The position numbers and the translations under genes are program-made. Source: Bacillota bacterium (GTDB lineage Bacteria > Bacillota > Bacilli > Bacillales_B > DSM-18226). Taken from it: 5,389 bases of DNA. Shown here piece after piece: positions 1 to 5,389 of the stretch (positions within the stretch are counted from its first letter, which is position 1; every line of letters begins with the position of its first letter). Location: positions 1 through 5,389 of the forward strand of contig JAKACS010000277.1 of NCBI GenBank assembly GCA_021821235.1. The letters are read 5' to 3'. The notes under the pieces were generated by a model. The model ran no database searches. It worked only from the letters and a program-made list of their open reading frames with translations, and was not told the DNA's origin.

Positions 1-68
1 ATTTTATTGTCTTTTACTTTTTGCTGGTTCAATTCTTCTTTTTTTAAAAGAAGATGTATTTTGCTCAT
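1..68 (-). CDS. 5' end of an unidentified gene truncated by the window edge (possibly ComB-like phosphatase)
   Basis: An ATG at 68-66 opens a frame with no stop through the left edge, giving 22 codons that begin MSKIHLLLKKEEL and are rich in Lys, Glu and Gln. A Shine-Dalgarno sequence GAGGTG at 81-76, seven bases before the ATG, overlaps the kinase stop codon (TGA at 82-80), and the intergenic gap is only 11 bases. This arrangement argues for a real, translationally coupled last or later gene of the operon. The opening (K-I-H-L-L-x-K-K-E-E) reminds me of the N-termini of Firmicute proteins annotated as 2-phosphosulfolactate phosphatase (ComB family). That is memory-based pattern matching on a short stretch, and no catalytic residue is visible. 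The gene's existence is fairly likely; its identity is weak. Confidence 0.6.
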   Translation of the reverse strand, partial: MSKIHLLLKKEELNQQKVKDNK

Positions 69-75
69 ATGTTTG

Positions 76-81
76 CACCTC
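76..81 (-). promoter_or_regulatory. Shine-Dalgarno site of the truncated left-edge gene
   Basis: GAGGTG on the minus strand sits seven bases before the ATG at 68. Its first two bases are the last two of the kinase TGA stop. Ribosomes ending the kinase would be released on this site, which suggests translational coupling. Confidence 0.65.
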
Positions 82-1138
82 AGCTCTTTGTTTCGGTTAA
101 ATAACGGGCATATTGAATTAAATTCCGGACAAATGCATCAAGATGGGCAAATCGTTCATCCCTGGTTTGACCTTTTTTCCAACGAAAGTAAATTTGCTGA
201 CAAATCACTGCCAGTTTAAAATAAGCAAAGGTTAAATAAAAATTCATTGCGGTAAGATCTCGGCCGCTTTTTTTCGCATAGCTCTCCATAAATTCCGCTC
301 TCGTTATAAATCCCGGGGTTGCCGTGATCGGAACTTCACCCATTCCTTTTTTTAACAAGTCGGAGTCATCCGGTTCAATCCAGTAACTCATCGCTGCTCC
401 AAGATCAGCAAGCGGGTCACCGATTGTTGTCATTTCCCAATCAAACAACCCAATCATTTTCATAAATTTTTCGTCAAACATGGCATTGTTGAGTTTGTAA
501 TCGTAATGAATGATCGTTGGCGCTTGGGAGACTGGAATATGTGTGATCATCCACTTTTTTAGGCTGTCAATTCCGGCCATTTCCTCAAGCTCCACCCGTT
601 CATAGCGCTGGATCCAACCATGCACTTGCCTTTCCATAAACCCTTCCGGCCTTGTCATCTCTGTCAGATTTGTTTTTTGAAAATCAATGCCATGAAGGAG
701 GACGAGATTATCGACCATTAATTCGGAAATCTGGTGGCATTTTTCGTTCGTTGCGGTCATGCCTGTTGGAAATTTCGTATCAAGAACGACACCCTTTTTT
801 CTTTCCATGATAAAAAATGGACTGCCAATGACCCGTTCATCCGCAAAAAGATATGGTTTAGGAGCCGCCGAAAAGTAGGGGTGAATTTCCGCGAGAATAC
901 GGAATTCACGTGCCATATCATGCGCTTTCGGAGCAACAGGACCTAGTGGCGGCCGCCTTAAAACAGCTTCCCAATCTCCGATGCTTATAAGATACGTTAA
1001 ATTAGATCGACCCGCGCTAAATTGTTCAATTAAAAGCTGCTCATCCGGTAAGTTTTTAATGTGGCGGCGAATAAATGCTTCGATCGCCGCCACATTAAGT
1101 TCCTCTCCTTTCCGAATGGGAATCGTATCCGCAGCCAT
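80..1138 (-). CDS. ACAD10/11-type phosphotransferase (APH-fold acyl-CoA kinase candidate), 352 aa
   Basis: This is an aminoglycoside-phosphotransferase/choline-kinase-fold protein of the acyl-CoA-dehydrogenase-associated subgroup. Visible motifs, numbered from the ATG at 1138: a nucleotide-binding loop FSAGRSNLTY (40-49); LRRPPLGP (60-67) followed by AHDMAREF, a hallmark of the ACAD10/11 kinase domain; the catalytic-loop motif HYDYKLNN (211-218, with His211, Asp213 and Asn218); the metal-binding DWE (233-235); and GDPLADLG (240-247). Full length matches the family and there is no signal peptide or membrane segment, so it should be cytosolic. In the lva system and in human ACAD10/11 such domains phosphorylate the hydroxyl of 4-hydroxyacyl-CoA; the same role here is inferred from family and neighbours. 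A GTG at 1147 is in frame, but it directly abuts the Shine-Dalgarno sequence, so the ATG at 1138 is preferred. The gene starts 34 bases after the thiolase stop. The true substrate is unknown. Confidence 0.9.
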   Translation of the reverse strand: MAADTIPIRKGEELNVAAIEAFIRRHIKNLPDEQLLIEQFSAGRSNLTYLISIGDWEAVLRRPPLGPVAPKAHDMAREFRILAEIHPYFSAAPKPYLFADERVIGSPFFIMERKKGVVLDTKFPTGMTATNEKCHQISELMVDNLVLLHGIDFQKTNLTEMTRPEGFMERQVHGWIQRYERVELEEMAGIDSLKKWMITHIPVSQAPTIIHYDYKLNNAMFDEKFMKMIGLFDWEMTTIGDPLADLGAAMSYWIEPDDSDLLKKGMGEVPITATPGFITRAEFMESYAKKSGRDLTAMNFYLTFAYFKLAVICQQIYFRWKKGQTRDERFAHLDAFVRNLIQYARYLTETKS

Positions 1139-1146
1139 GATCGCCA

Positions 1147-1152
1147 CTCCTT
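1147..1152 (-). promoter_or_regulatory. Shine-Dalgarno site deciding the kinase start
   Basis: AAGGAG on the minus strand lies eight bases before the ATG at 1138. The alternative GTG at 1147-1145 overlaps the last base of this site and so has no usable spacing, which fixes the start at 1138. Confidence 0.8.
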
Positions 1153-1172
1153 TCTTTAGTTAAGCAGAACAT

Positions 1173-2342
1173 TTATATTTTTTCGATAATGGTTGCAATT
1201 CCCTGCCCGCCGCCTATACAAGCGGTAATCAGTGCATATTTTCCAGCGGATCTACGCAATTCGTAGACTGCTTTTGTCATTAAAATTGCTCCTGTTGCTC
1301 CAAGCGGGTGTCCATGGGCAATGGCACCGCCGTTGACATTTACCTTGTCCAGATCCATTTGCAGTTCGCGATTACAGGCAAGCACTTGTGCTGCAAATGC
1401 TTCATTGATCTCAATGATATCCATTTCTTCAAGTGAAAGGCCGGACTTTTTCATCACTTTGCGAACGGCTGGAACCGGACCGATCCCCATGATATTTGGA
1501 TCAACGCCTGCTACTGAATAGTCACGAATAACCGCCATGGGCTGGATGCCCATTTCCTCCGCTTTTTCCCTTGACATAATGACAAGTGCCGCTGCGGCAT
1601 CATTGAGACCTGAACTATTGCCAGCTGTTACCGTTCCACCTTCCAAAAACGCGGGCTTGAGTTTTGCTAAGCCCTCCATTGTCGTTTGCGGCCTCGGGTG
1701 TTCGTCAATTTTAAAAACAATCGGATCTGCTTTCTTGACAGGAATGGGAATCGGAACAATTTGTTCATCAAATCGTCCTTCCTCGATTGCGGCTGCCATT
1801 CTTTGCTGGCTTCGTAATGAAAATGCATCTTGTTCTTCACGTGAAATCTGGTATTTTTTCACTAAATTTTCTGCAGTGATCCCCATTGGCGGATCGCCAA
1901 TTTCTTTTGGCGACAACTGTGATTTCCGAAAACTTGGCGGGGTGGAGCTGTAAGGATTTTGCGGCCGATCCATAAGATATGGCGCGCGGCTCATACTCTC
2001 TGTTCCACCAGCAATATAGATATCGCCGTCACCGGCACGGATTGCCTGAGCCGCCAAATTGACTGCATTGATTCCGGAACCGCACTGACGATCGACAGTT
2101 AGCCCCGGCAAATCAATTGATAAACCAGTTTGTAAAGCTGTTAATCTTGCAATATTGCCGCCGCCGCTTAAAACATTGCCAAAAATGACATCATCGATTT
2201 GTTGCGGATTAATATTGACTCTTTTTATTGCTTCCTTGATGACTTCGGCTCCAAGCACATGTGCGGGCACACTGGCAAGCGCTCCCCCTTGGCGGCCAAT
2301 TGCCGTCCGTACGGCAGAAACAATCACGGCATCCCGTTTCAT
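1173..2342 (-). CDS. Thiolase, acetyl-CoA acetyltransferase / 3-ketoacyl-CoA thiolase family, 389 aa
   Basis: A complete type II-like thiolase. Numbered from the ATG at 2342, the nucleophilic Cys87 lies in DRQCGSG (84-90), NEAFA is at 313-317, the catalytic His345 is in GHPLG (344-348), and the acid/base Cys375 is in CIGGGQG (375-381). AGGTESMSRAPY (111-122) is the usual segment after the N-terminal active site, and the GNSSGLNDAAAA segment (241-252) is intact. Length is normal for the family and all catalytic residues are present. The enzyme either cleaves 3-ketoacyl-CoA with CoA or condenses two acetyl-CoA; in this operon, downstream of an SDR and an acyl-CoA dehydrogenase, the cleavage direction is more likely. 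A GTG nine codons upstream (2369) is in frame but lacks a Shine-Dalgarno site, whereas the ATG at 2342 has a good one. Chain-length specificity cannot be read from the sequence. Confidence 0.95.
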   Translation of the reverse strand: MKRDAVIVSAVRTAIGRQGGALASVPAHVLGAEVIKEAIKRVNINPQQIDDVIFGNVLSGGGNIARLTALQTGLSIDLPGLTVDRQCGSGINAVNLAAQAIRAGDGDIYIAGGTESMSRAPYLMDRPQNPYSSTPPSFRKSQLSPKEIGDPPMGITAENLVKKYQISREEQDAFSLRSQQRMAAAIEEGRFDEQIVPIPIPVKKADPIVFKIDEHPRPQTTMEGLAKLKPAFLEGGTVTAGNSSGLNDAAAALVIMSREKAEEMGIQPMAVIRDYSVAGVDPNIMGIGPVPAVRKVMKKSGLSLEEMDIIEINEAFAAQVLACNRELQMDLDKVNVNGGAIAHGHPLGATGAILMTKAVYELRRSAGKYALITACIGGGQGIATIIEKI

Positions 2343-2351
2343 TCCTCTCCA

Positions 2352-2357
2352 CTCCTT
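2352..2357 (-). promoter_or_regulatory. Shine-Dalgarno site deciding the thiolase start
   Basis: AAGGAG on the minus strand lies nine bases before the ATG at 2342. It falls inside the reading frame of the longer GTG-started version (2369), which has no such site of its own, so the shorter 389-residue product is favoured. Confidence 0.8.
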
Positions 2358-2429
2358 ATAAAAGCTCACTCAACTAATTGACAATTCATATATGGAACTA
2401 CTAATTTTTTTACTGACTAACACTAGCAA

Positions 2430-3203
2430 TTACATCGCATTTGCACCGCCGTCGACAACAACAACTTCCCCGGTAATAAAGTCAGAAGCTTTGGAAGCCA
2501 AAAACAGGGCAACCCCTTTCAAATCATTGTCACTACCGAATTTTCGAAGCGGAGTGCCCTCCAGAATCGCATCCCTTCCCTGTTCGATCAATGCCCTTGA
2601 CATTTTTGTCGGAAAAAAGCCGGGAGCAATCGCGTTTACGTAAATTCCCTTTGGCCCCCATTTCACGGCCAAATCCTTTGTGAATGTAATGACCGCACCT
2701 TTGCTGGCGTTATAGCCAATCGCATCCATATACTTAGGATTGGATCCTTTTAATCCAGCAACCGAGGCAATGTTGATGATTTTTCCAGATTGCTGCTCAA
2801 GCATAACTTTTCCAACTGCCTGTGACATTAGAAAGGTTCCAGTCACATTTGTATTGATGACCTTCTGCCACGCCTCTATCGGCATTTCTTCGACTGGCGC
2901 CCCCCATGAAGCACCGCTATTGTTAACCAAAATATCGATGCGGCCAAATTTCGCAATTGTTTGTTCAACCACTAGCTTCACATCTTCCGGATTGCTGATA
3001 TCGCATTTTAGGGCGATTGAATCAACACCCAATTTTTTCAAGTTTTCACTCACTTGCTCACAGGCATTCACTTTTCTGGAACAAACAACAACATTCGCTC
3101 CCGCTTCCGCAAAGCCTTCAGCAATTTGCATTCCAAGACCACGACCGCCTCCGGTAACAATTGCCACCTTTCCTTTTAAATCAAAAAGATTCTTTATATG
3201 CAT
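2430..3203 (-). CDS. Short-chain dehydrogenase/reductase (SDR, classical), 257 aa
   Basis: A classical SDR with a complete motif set: cofactor-binding TGGGRGLG (17-24), Asp68 after beta-strand 3, NNSG (94-97), and a catalytic tetrad of Asn119, Ser147, Tyr164 and Lys168 (YNASK, 164-168). APGFFPTKM follows the active site and the C-terminus carries the usual ITGEVVVVDGG. Ser42-Arg43 after the second strand hints at NADP(H) preference; this is inferred and would need assay. It probably interconverts a 3-hydroxyacyl and a 3-ketoacyl thioester, supplying the thiolase encoded next. It resembles the FabG-like SDRs found beside ACAD10/11-type genes; LvaD of Pseudomonas is a positional analogue. The ATG at 3203 follows GGAGG (3211-3215) by seven bases. 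The gene lies 99 bases after the acyl-CoA dehydrogenase stop. Substrate is unproven; a housekeeping FabG role is less likely given the neighbours. Confidence 0.93.
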   Translation of the reverse strand: MHIKNLFDLKGKVAIVTGGGRGLGMQIAEGFAEAGANVVVCSRKVNACEQVSENLKKLGVDSIALKCDISNPEDVKLVVEQTIAKFGRIDILVNNSGASWGAPVEEMPIEAWQKVINTNVTGTFLMSQAVGKVMLEQQSGKIINIASVAGLKGSNPKYMDAIGYNASKGAVITFTKDLAVKWGPKGIYVNAIAPGFFPTKMSRALIEQGRDAILEGTPLRKFGSDNDLKGVALFLASKASDFITGEVVVVDGGANAM

Positions 3204-3302
3204 CTTTCTACCTCCATCCGCCTCTTTTCATACAATATTAAGTGGAAGCCGTTCACCTATGTCATATTAGTTCTTCCTTTCTACACCGACCGTTTTCCTT
3301 TG

Positions 3303-4508
3303 TTATCTGTATTTTTTCAATTCATAGCGGGCAATGGCTCTTTGATGCACTTCATCCGGTCCATCTGCTAGCCTCAATGTACGAATATTGGCCCAGCTCG
3401 CAGCGAGTGGAAAATCATCACTAACACCAGCTCCCCCGAGAGCTTGAATCGCGCGGTCAATCACCTTTAAAGCCATGTTTGGTGCCACAACCTTAATCAT
3501 CGCGATTTCACCTTTAGCTTCCTTATTGCCAACCGTATCCATCATGTAAGCAGCTTTAAGTGTCAGAAGCCTTGCCTGTTCAATTTCAATTCTTGAATTA
3601 GCAATCCATTGCTGAATTACACCTTGTTCGGCTAACTTTTTGCCAAAAGCCGTCCGATTTTGTACACGTTTACACATTTCTTCTAACGCTCTTTCTGCCG
3701 CACCGATTGAGCGCATGCAATGATGAATTCTGCCAGGTCCAAGCCTTCCTTGCGCAATGGCGAAACCTTTTCCCTCTCCCCAAAGTATGTTGGACGCCGG
3801 GACACGGACATTGTTATATTCGATTTCTGCATGGCCGTGCGGGGCATGATCATATCCAAATACAGGCAAAACGCGCTTAATTGTAACCCCAGGCGTGTCA
3901 AGCGGCACTAAAATCATCGATTGCTGTTCATAGGTTGGGGCATTTGGATCATTTTTGCCCATTACAATTGCAATTTTGCAGCGAGGGTCGCCAGCGCCAG
4001 ATGACCACCATTTTGTGCCATTGATGATATATTCGTCTCCATCGCGGACAATGCTTGCCTGGATAGTTCTCGCATCAGAAGAAGCAACGCCCGGTTCAGT
4101 CATCGAAAAACAGGAACGGATCTCGCCCTCAAGGAGAGGCTTCAACCATTGCTCTTTTTGTTCTTCTGTCCCGTAGCGAACAAGTACTTCCATATTGCCT
4201 GTATCCGGTGCTGCACAATTAAATACTTCCGGGGCAATACTTGAACGCCCCATAATCTCACAAAGCGGAGCATACTCCAAATTCGTTAGACCCGCACCGT
4301 ATTCACTTTCCGGTAAAAATAAATTCCATAAGCCGGCTTGCTTTGCCCTTTCTTTCAGCTCCTCCATAATCGGCGGAATTTTTGAAAAGCGGTCATGCTT
4401 GTCGATTTGTTCAGCGTATACTTTTTCGTTTGGGTAAATATATTCCTCCATAAAATCGCTTAATTTTTTTTGCAGTTCTTTCACTTTACCCGAGTAATCA
4501 AAATTCAT
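3303..4508 (-). CDS. ACAD10/11-type acyl-CoA dehydrogenase, 401 aa
   Basis: A full-length FAD-dependent acyl-CoA dehydrogenase-fold protein of the ACAD10/ACAD11 subgroup. Numbered from the ATG at 4508: [20 protein letters not shown] (45-64), [17 protein letters not shown] (98-114), the flavin-region signature [14 protein letters not shown] (133-146), [19 protein letters not shown] (167-185), RTAFGK (285-290), [15 protein letters not shown] (355-369) and [10 protein letters not shown] (379-388). These match the human ACAD11 dehydrogenase domain closely from memory. In the subgroup the enzyme eliminates phosphate from a phosphorylated hydroxyacyl-CoA; that role here is inferred from the kinase gene in the same operon. 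Where MCAD-type enzymes have the catalytic Glu (YEGT), this protein has Asp382 (ADGP), as expected for the subgroup. First gene behind the promoter and operator. A GTG two codons earlier is in frame, but the Shine-Dalgarno spacing favours the ATG. Confidence 0.94.
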   Translation of the reverse strand: MNFDYSGKVKELQKKLSDFMEEYIYPNEKVYAEQIDKHDRFSKIPPIMEELKERAKQAGLWNLFLPESEYGAGLTNLEYAPLCEIMGRSSIAPEVFNCAAPDTGNMEVLVRYGTEEQKEQWLKPLLEGEIRSCFSMTEPGVASSDARTIQASIVRDGDEYIINGTKWWSSGAGDPRCKIAIVMGKNDPNAPTYEQQSMILVPLDTPGVTIKRVLPVFGYDHAPHGHAEIEYNNVRVPASNILWGEGKGFAIAQGRLGPGRIHHCMRSIGAAERALEEMCKRVQNRTAFGKKLAEQGVIQQWIANSRIEIEQARLLTLKAAYMMDTVGNKEAKGEIAMIKVVAPNMALKVIDRAIQALGGAGVSDDFPLAASWANIRTLRLADGPDEVHQRAIARYELKKYR

Positions 4509-4515
4509 CTCCACA

Positions 4516-4521
4516 CCCCCT
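4516..4521 (-). promoter_or_regulatory. Shine-Dalgarno site of the acyl-CoA dehydrogenase
   Basis: AGGGGG on the minus strand lies seven bases before the ATG at 4508. The in-frame GTG at 4514-4512 is one base from this site, too close to use, so the ATG is chosen. The operator ends one base upstream, at 4523. Confidence 0.7.
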
Positions 4522-4522
4522 A

Positions 4523-4548
4523 ACCGACATACTTACCAGTCGGTATGT
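4523..4548. promoter_or_regulatory. Putative TetR-family operator: two overlapping inverted repeats
   Basis: Two 22-base dyads overlap, with centres four bases apart. The first has six-base arms ACCGAC (4523-4528) and GTCGGT (4539-4544). The second has arms ACATAC (4527-4532) and GTATGT (4543-4548), plus a further inner match AC/GT. The minus-strand half ACATACCGAC is of the kind seen in TetR-family operators of fatty-acid and CoA-ester metabolism. The site lies between the -10-like element and the Shine-Dalgarno sequence of the acyl-CoA dehydrogenase gene, the expected place for a repressor that is released by an acyl-CoA. No TetR gene is present in the window. It does not match the B. subtilis FadR consensus as I recall it (TGAATGA-type arms). 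Confidence 0.65.
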
Positions 4549-4553
4549 TATTG

Positions 4554-4585
4554 ATTATATTATACAAAATTTTTAGAATATTCAA
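4554..4585 (-). promoter_or_regulatory. Putative sigma-A-type promoter of the acyl-CoA dehydrogenase operon
   Basis: On the minus strand, TTGAAT (4585-4580) is followed after 15 bases by a perfect TATAAT (4564-4559). A second overlapping TATAAT occupies 4559-4554, 20 bases from the same -35. Neither spacer is the ideal 17, so the -10 is more secure than the -35. Transcription would begin at about 4547-4553, putting the operator at or just after the start point and giving a leader of roughly 40 bases. The region is strongly AT-rich. Confidence 0.5.
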
Positions 4586-4594
4586 GTTAATATT

Positions 4595-4987
4595 TTATGA
4601 ATTTCGCAAAATTTTATAAACCCCTGTTCCGCTTGCAATCAACTGTTGTTTCTCGTCTATCATTCTCGCCTCTGTTGTTGCGATCTTATACCCTTTTTGT
4701 ACGATTTTTGCGGTTGCAATAATTTCTCCTGTACTAACTGGTGAAAGGTAATGGACGTTTAAATTCATTACTGAAGTTTTTGTTTTGTAAATGGATTGAA
4801 TAATCATAGATTGTATGCTTTCCAGCATCGCAGCATGAATCCCGCCGTGCAGTGTCTGGTTCAAATTGTGGTGATCGGGTTGCACCTTCAGCTTTAGGGC
4901 GACACTATCCTCGTTCAGTTGAACTAGTTCAAAGCCAAGATGGTTTAAGAACGGATTATGCGTCACCTTTTGTAAAAACGCAGCCAA
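4595..4987 (-). CDS. Hotdog-fold PaaI/YdiI-type thioesterase, 130 aa, TTG start
   Basis: A single-domain hotdog protein of the 4HBT/PaaI superfamily. The core motif NQTLHGGIHAAMLESI (43-58) contains HGG (47-49) and Glu56 at the position of the catalytic carboxylate. The HGG-x6-E form is the one seen in E. coli EntH and YdiI. The C-terminal half, MNLNVHYLSPVSTGEIIATA (74-93) through ASGTGVYKI (118-126), follows the expected hotdog strand pattern. It probably hydrolyses an acyl- or aroyl-CoA in the cytosol as a dimer or tetramer; the substrate cannot be told. The start is TTG at 4987, supported by GGAGGAGG seven bases upstream and by the absence of an earlier in-frame ATG; the next internal Met is residue 54, within the active-site helix. 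It begins 20 bases after the stop of another hotdog gene and ends 86 bases before the acyl-CoA dehydrogenase ATG, with no clear terminator between. Confidence 0.9.
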   Translation of the reverse strand: MAAFLQKVTHNPFLNHLGFELVQLNEDSVALKLKVQPDHHNLNQTLHGGIHAAMLESIQSMIIQSIYKTKTSVMNLNVHYLSPVSTGEIIATAKIVQKGYKIATTEARMIDEKQQLIASGTGVYKILRNS

Positions 4988-4994
4988 CGTTTCG

Positions 4995-5002
4995 CCTCCT
5001 CC
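4995..5002 (-). promoter_or_regulatory. Strong Shine-Dalgarno site for the TTG-started thioesterase
   Basis: GGAGGAGG on the minus strand, with its nearest GGAGG seven bases before the TTG at 4987, is the strongest ribosome-binding site in the window. It lies in the 20-base gap between the two hotdog genes and supports the unusual start codon. Confidence 0.8.
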
Positions 5003-5007
5003 CCCGG

Positions 5008-5389
5008 TTAACGTTTTAATCCTAGTGAATCCATCGAAAGTGAATCCATCGGCTTGATTTTAAACGTACCGATTGCTTTAGCAATTAGCGAATCGTTATC
5101 GTCAGTCACCGTACCCTCAGCAGTTACGTAATTTTCCTGATGATCAAGAATGATTGTTTTAGCAACATAATTTTCTTTTGCAACCAAATCGAAATATGTC
5201 AAATTTAATTGGATGGTTGTCGCAAATGCTTGAAATTGTTTTGATACGGTTGCTCCCATGACAGTATCGAGCATTGTGGAAAGAGCTCCCGTATGTACAA
5301 CACCAACTTCCTGCAACAGAAACGGCTGCAAAGGTAGCTGTAAACAAAAGCCGTCTTCGGCAGTTTCATCACTTGCAAATCCGAGTTTT
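5008..5389 (-). CDS. Hotdog-fold PaaI-type thioesterase, 5' end beyond the window
   Basis: The frame is open from the right edge to the TAA at 5010-5008, giving 126 visible residues. Family length is about 140, so probably only a short N-terminal piece is missing. The upstream visible residues, including GFASDETAEDGFCLQL, read as a normal hotdog N-terminus, so a TTG at 5331 is not the true start. The active-site helix GVVHTGALSTMLDTVMGA has HTG in place of the usual HGG and Asp (visible residue 41) at the catalytic carboxylate position. The following strands TTIQLNLTYFD and AKAIGTFKI fit the fold. It probably cleaves an acyl-CoA. It lies 20 bases upstream of a second hotdog gene that uses Glu instead of Asp, so the pair may be an old tandem duplication or a hetero-oligomer. 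Substrate unknown. Confidence 0.88.
   Translation of the reverse strand, partial: KLGFASDETAEDGFCLQLPLQPFLLQEVGVVHTGALSTMLDTVMGATVSKQFQAFATTIQLNLTYFDLVAKENYVAKTIILDHQENYVTAEGTVTDDNDSLIAKAIGTFKIKPMDSLSMDSLGLKR

Noticed and set aside
35..53. Perfect 8-base inverted repeat CTTCTTTT-AAA-AAAAGAAG as a terminator
   Set aside because: The stem is AT-rich, no T-run follows on the minus strand, and it lies inside the coupled left-edge coding frame, where Lys and Leu codons explain it.
1537..1953. Plus-strand open frame of 138 codons
   Set aside because: Antisense to the thiolase, with a low-complexity Ser/Ala/Ile-rich product and no domain signature.
2359..2388. Possible promoter before the thiolase (TTGTCA, 17 bases, TTATAA on the minus strand)
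   Set aside because: The -10 is poor and touches the Shine-Dalgarno site, so the transcript would start within or after that site; more likely chance in AT-rich DNA.
3194..3265. Tiny frames in the 99-base gap before the SDR: ATG-ACA-stop at 3265-3257 and a 20-codon GTG frame at 3256-3194 overlapping the SDR start
   Set aside because: The two-codon frame has a purine-rich AAGGAAG ahead of it, but nothing shows either is translated, and the GTG frame has no properly spaced Shine-Dalgarno site.
2740..3270. Plus-strand open frame of 176 codons
   Set aside because: It lies antisense over the SDR gene, which has every catalytic motif; the plus-strand product shows no recognisable family and only mirrors the codon structure of the real gene.
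3285..3290. ACCGAC half-site in the gap after the acyl-CoA dehydrogenase gene
   Set aside because: It matches one arm of the operator but has no partner arm at the proper spacing; a six-base match is expected by chance.
4576..4583. GAATATTC palindrome overlapping the -35 region
   Set aside because: An eight-base AT-rich palindrome is common by chance here and does not extend into a longer dyad.
5329..5331. TTG as start of the right-edge thioesterase
   Set aside because: The frame continues open to the window edge with family-like residues, and no Shine-Dalgarno site precedes the TTG; the true start is outside the window.
5159..5347. Minus-strand frame of 62 codons rich in Cys and Ser
   Set aside because: An out-of-frame shadow of the partial hotdog gene, which is open throughout and has family motifs.

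Overview
The window looks like a chromosomal segment from a low-to-moderate GC Bacillaceae-type Firmicute. The grounds are strong purine-rich Shine-Dalgarno sites before nearly every gene, use of TTG as a start, AT-rich intergenic DNA and the protein flavour. This is an inference from style; no marker gene is present. Every supported gene lies on the minus strand, so the transcriptional order runs from high to low coordinates.

Upstream block (5389 to 4595): two adjacent hotdog-fold, PaaI-type acyl-CoA thioesterase genes separated by 20 bases. The first runs off the right edge of the window. The second starts at a TTG behind a very strong Shine-Dalgarno sequence. An 86-base gap follows (4509-4594). 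It holds a -10-like element and a TetR-family-like operator made of two overlapping inverted repeats, placed just ahead of the next gene.

Main block (4508 to 1): an ACAD10/ACAD11-type acyl-CoA dehydrogenase, a classical short-chain dehydrogenase/reductase, a thiolase, and an ACAD10/11-type aminoglycoside-phosphotransferase-like kinase. After these comes the first 22 codons of a further gene, cut by the left edge, whose Shine-Dalgarno sequence overlaps the kinase stop codon. The gaps are 99, 87, 34 and 11 bases, with no convincing terminator in any of them, so the block reads as one operon.

How the genes may work together: in human ACAD10 and ACAD11 the same kinase and dehydrogenase domains are fused, and in the Pseudomonas levulinate (lva) operon they are separate proteins next to an SDR. 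There, a 4-hydroxyacyl-CoA is phosphorylated and the phosphate is then eliminated by the dehydrogenase-like enzyme to bring the chain into beta-oxidation. The layout here suggests an equivalent route: kinase, then ACAD, then SDR oxidation of a 3-hydroxyacyl-CoA, then thiolytic cleavage, with the thioesterases relieving CoA sequestration or releasing the acid. The pathway assignment is inferred; the family assignments are well supported. Intergenic DNA is sparse and no stretch above 300 bases lacks a gene. No tRNA, rRNA, CRISPR array or mobile element was seen.
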